Part shown: one piece after another, positions 41,453 through 41,502 of the stretch
Numbering within the stretch: the first letter of the stretch is position 1
Layout: each line of letters starts with the position of its first letter
DNA from: Pseudomonadota bacterium
GTDB taxonomy: Bacteria > Pseudomonadota > Gammaproteobacteria > Enterobacterales > Enterobacteriaceae
Direction of reading: 5' to 3'
DNA length: 41,502 bases
Assembly (NCBI GenBank): GCA_023454395.1
Contig: JAEYFY010000097.1
Location: forward strand, 1-41,502
The notes under the pieces: generated by a model
What the model was told of the DNA's origin: nothing
Database searches by the model: none
The model's input: only the letters and a program-made list of their open reading frames with translations
Position numbers and translations under genes: made by a program

Positions 41453-41502
41453 ATGAACGATACCCAATCCCTACACCATGTTTTCATCTTAATGGGGGTA
41501 TC
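41453..41502 (+). CDS. gntK: Gluconokinase, first codons only
   Basis: After a strong ribosome site (AAGGAG at 41441) an ATG opens a frame reading MNDTQSLHHVFILMGV, which runs off the right edge. HHVFILMGV matches the start of GntK (HHIYVLMGVSGSGKS), just before its Walker A motif. The GntR operator and the gntR-gntK order support the call. Gluconokinase phosphorylates gluconate to 6-phosphogluconate. Confidence 0.85.
   Translation, partial: MNDTQSLHHVFILMGV

Noticed and set aside
1..41502. CRISPR arrays, insertion sequences, integrase or tRNA genes marking the island
   Set aside because: Read on both strands; no regularly spaced repeats, transposase or integrase motifs, or tRNA-like cloverleaf were recognised in the window.

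Overview
The window looks like the chromosome of a Proteus species, most likely P. mirabilis or a close relative. The basis is gene content recalled from that genus: a choline-type glycyl-radical microcompartment locus next to an AT-rich SPI-1/Mxi-Spa-type type III secretion system (T3SS), plus gammaproteobacterial core genes (soxR, gntR, gntK). No rRNA or tRNA gene was seen, so the species call is an inference.

Layout. (1) 1-3666: the end of a choline-utilisation microcompartment operon on the + strand. It holds the 3' part of cutD, a BMC shell protein with a long tail, a PduL-type phosphotransacylase, a flavoprotein-like protein and two adjacent SMR exporters, closed by a terminator. (2) 3876-5089: a YopH/SptP-like tyrosine phosphatase effector. 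Its probable secretion leader (62 codons) and catalytic part (355 codons) lie in different frames, joined at a run of seven A. (3) 5177-10026: an RND efflux pump (membrane fusion protein and inner-membrane pump, - strand) divergent from soxR. A near-perfect SoxR box lies in a 19-bp promoter spacer, so the pump is probably a direct SoxR target. (4) 10033-33253: a nearly complete SPI-1-type T3SS. The prgHIJK-orgABC block is on the - strand. On the + strand are invF-invG-invE-invA-invB-invC-invI-invJ-spaOPQRS, then sicA-sipB-sipC and two tandem sipD/ipaD tip-protein genes. (5) 33357-39936: a - strand metal/oxyanion uptake module of TonB receptor, ModD, SAM methyltransferase, ABC ATPase, permease and a Tat-signal binding protein. 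The receptor promoter carries a strong ModE-type operator and the binding-protein promoter a weaker one, pointing to molybdate or tungstate rather than iron. (6) 40168-end: gntR, its terminator, a double GntR operator and the first codons of gntK.

How the parts work together. The T3SS block encodes the sorting platform, export gate, needle, rod, secretin, ATPase, gatekeeper, chaperones, translocators and tip. InvF with SicA probably activates the translocator genes and perhaps the distant phosphatase effector. No pilotin (InvH/MxiM), HilA-type master regulator or other recognisable effector was seen. The T3SS and effector are visibly more AT-rich than the efflux, choline and uptake genes, consistent with horizontal acquisition. 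The efflux/soxR block separates the effector from the apparatus.

The leads most worth following are the ModE-governed TonB/ModD/methyltransferase uptake system, the SoxR-box efflux promoter, the A7-split phosphatase effector with an SH3-ligand-like motif, and the duplicated tip proteins whose last 40 residues are identical despite heavy synonymous divergence.
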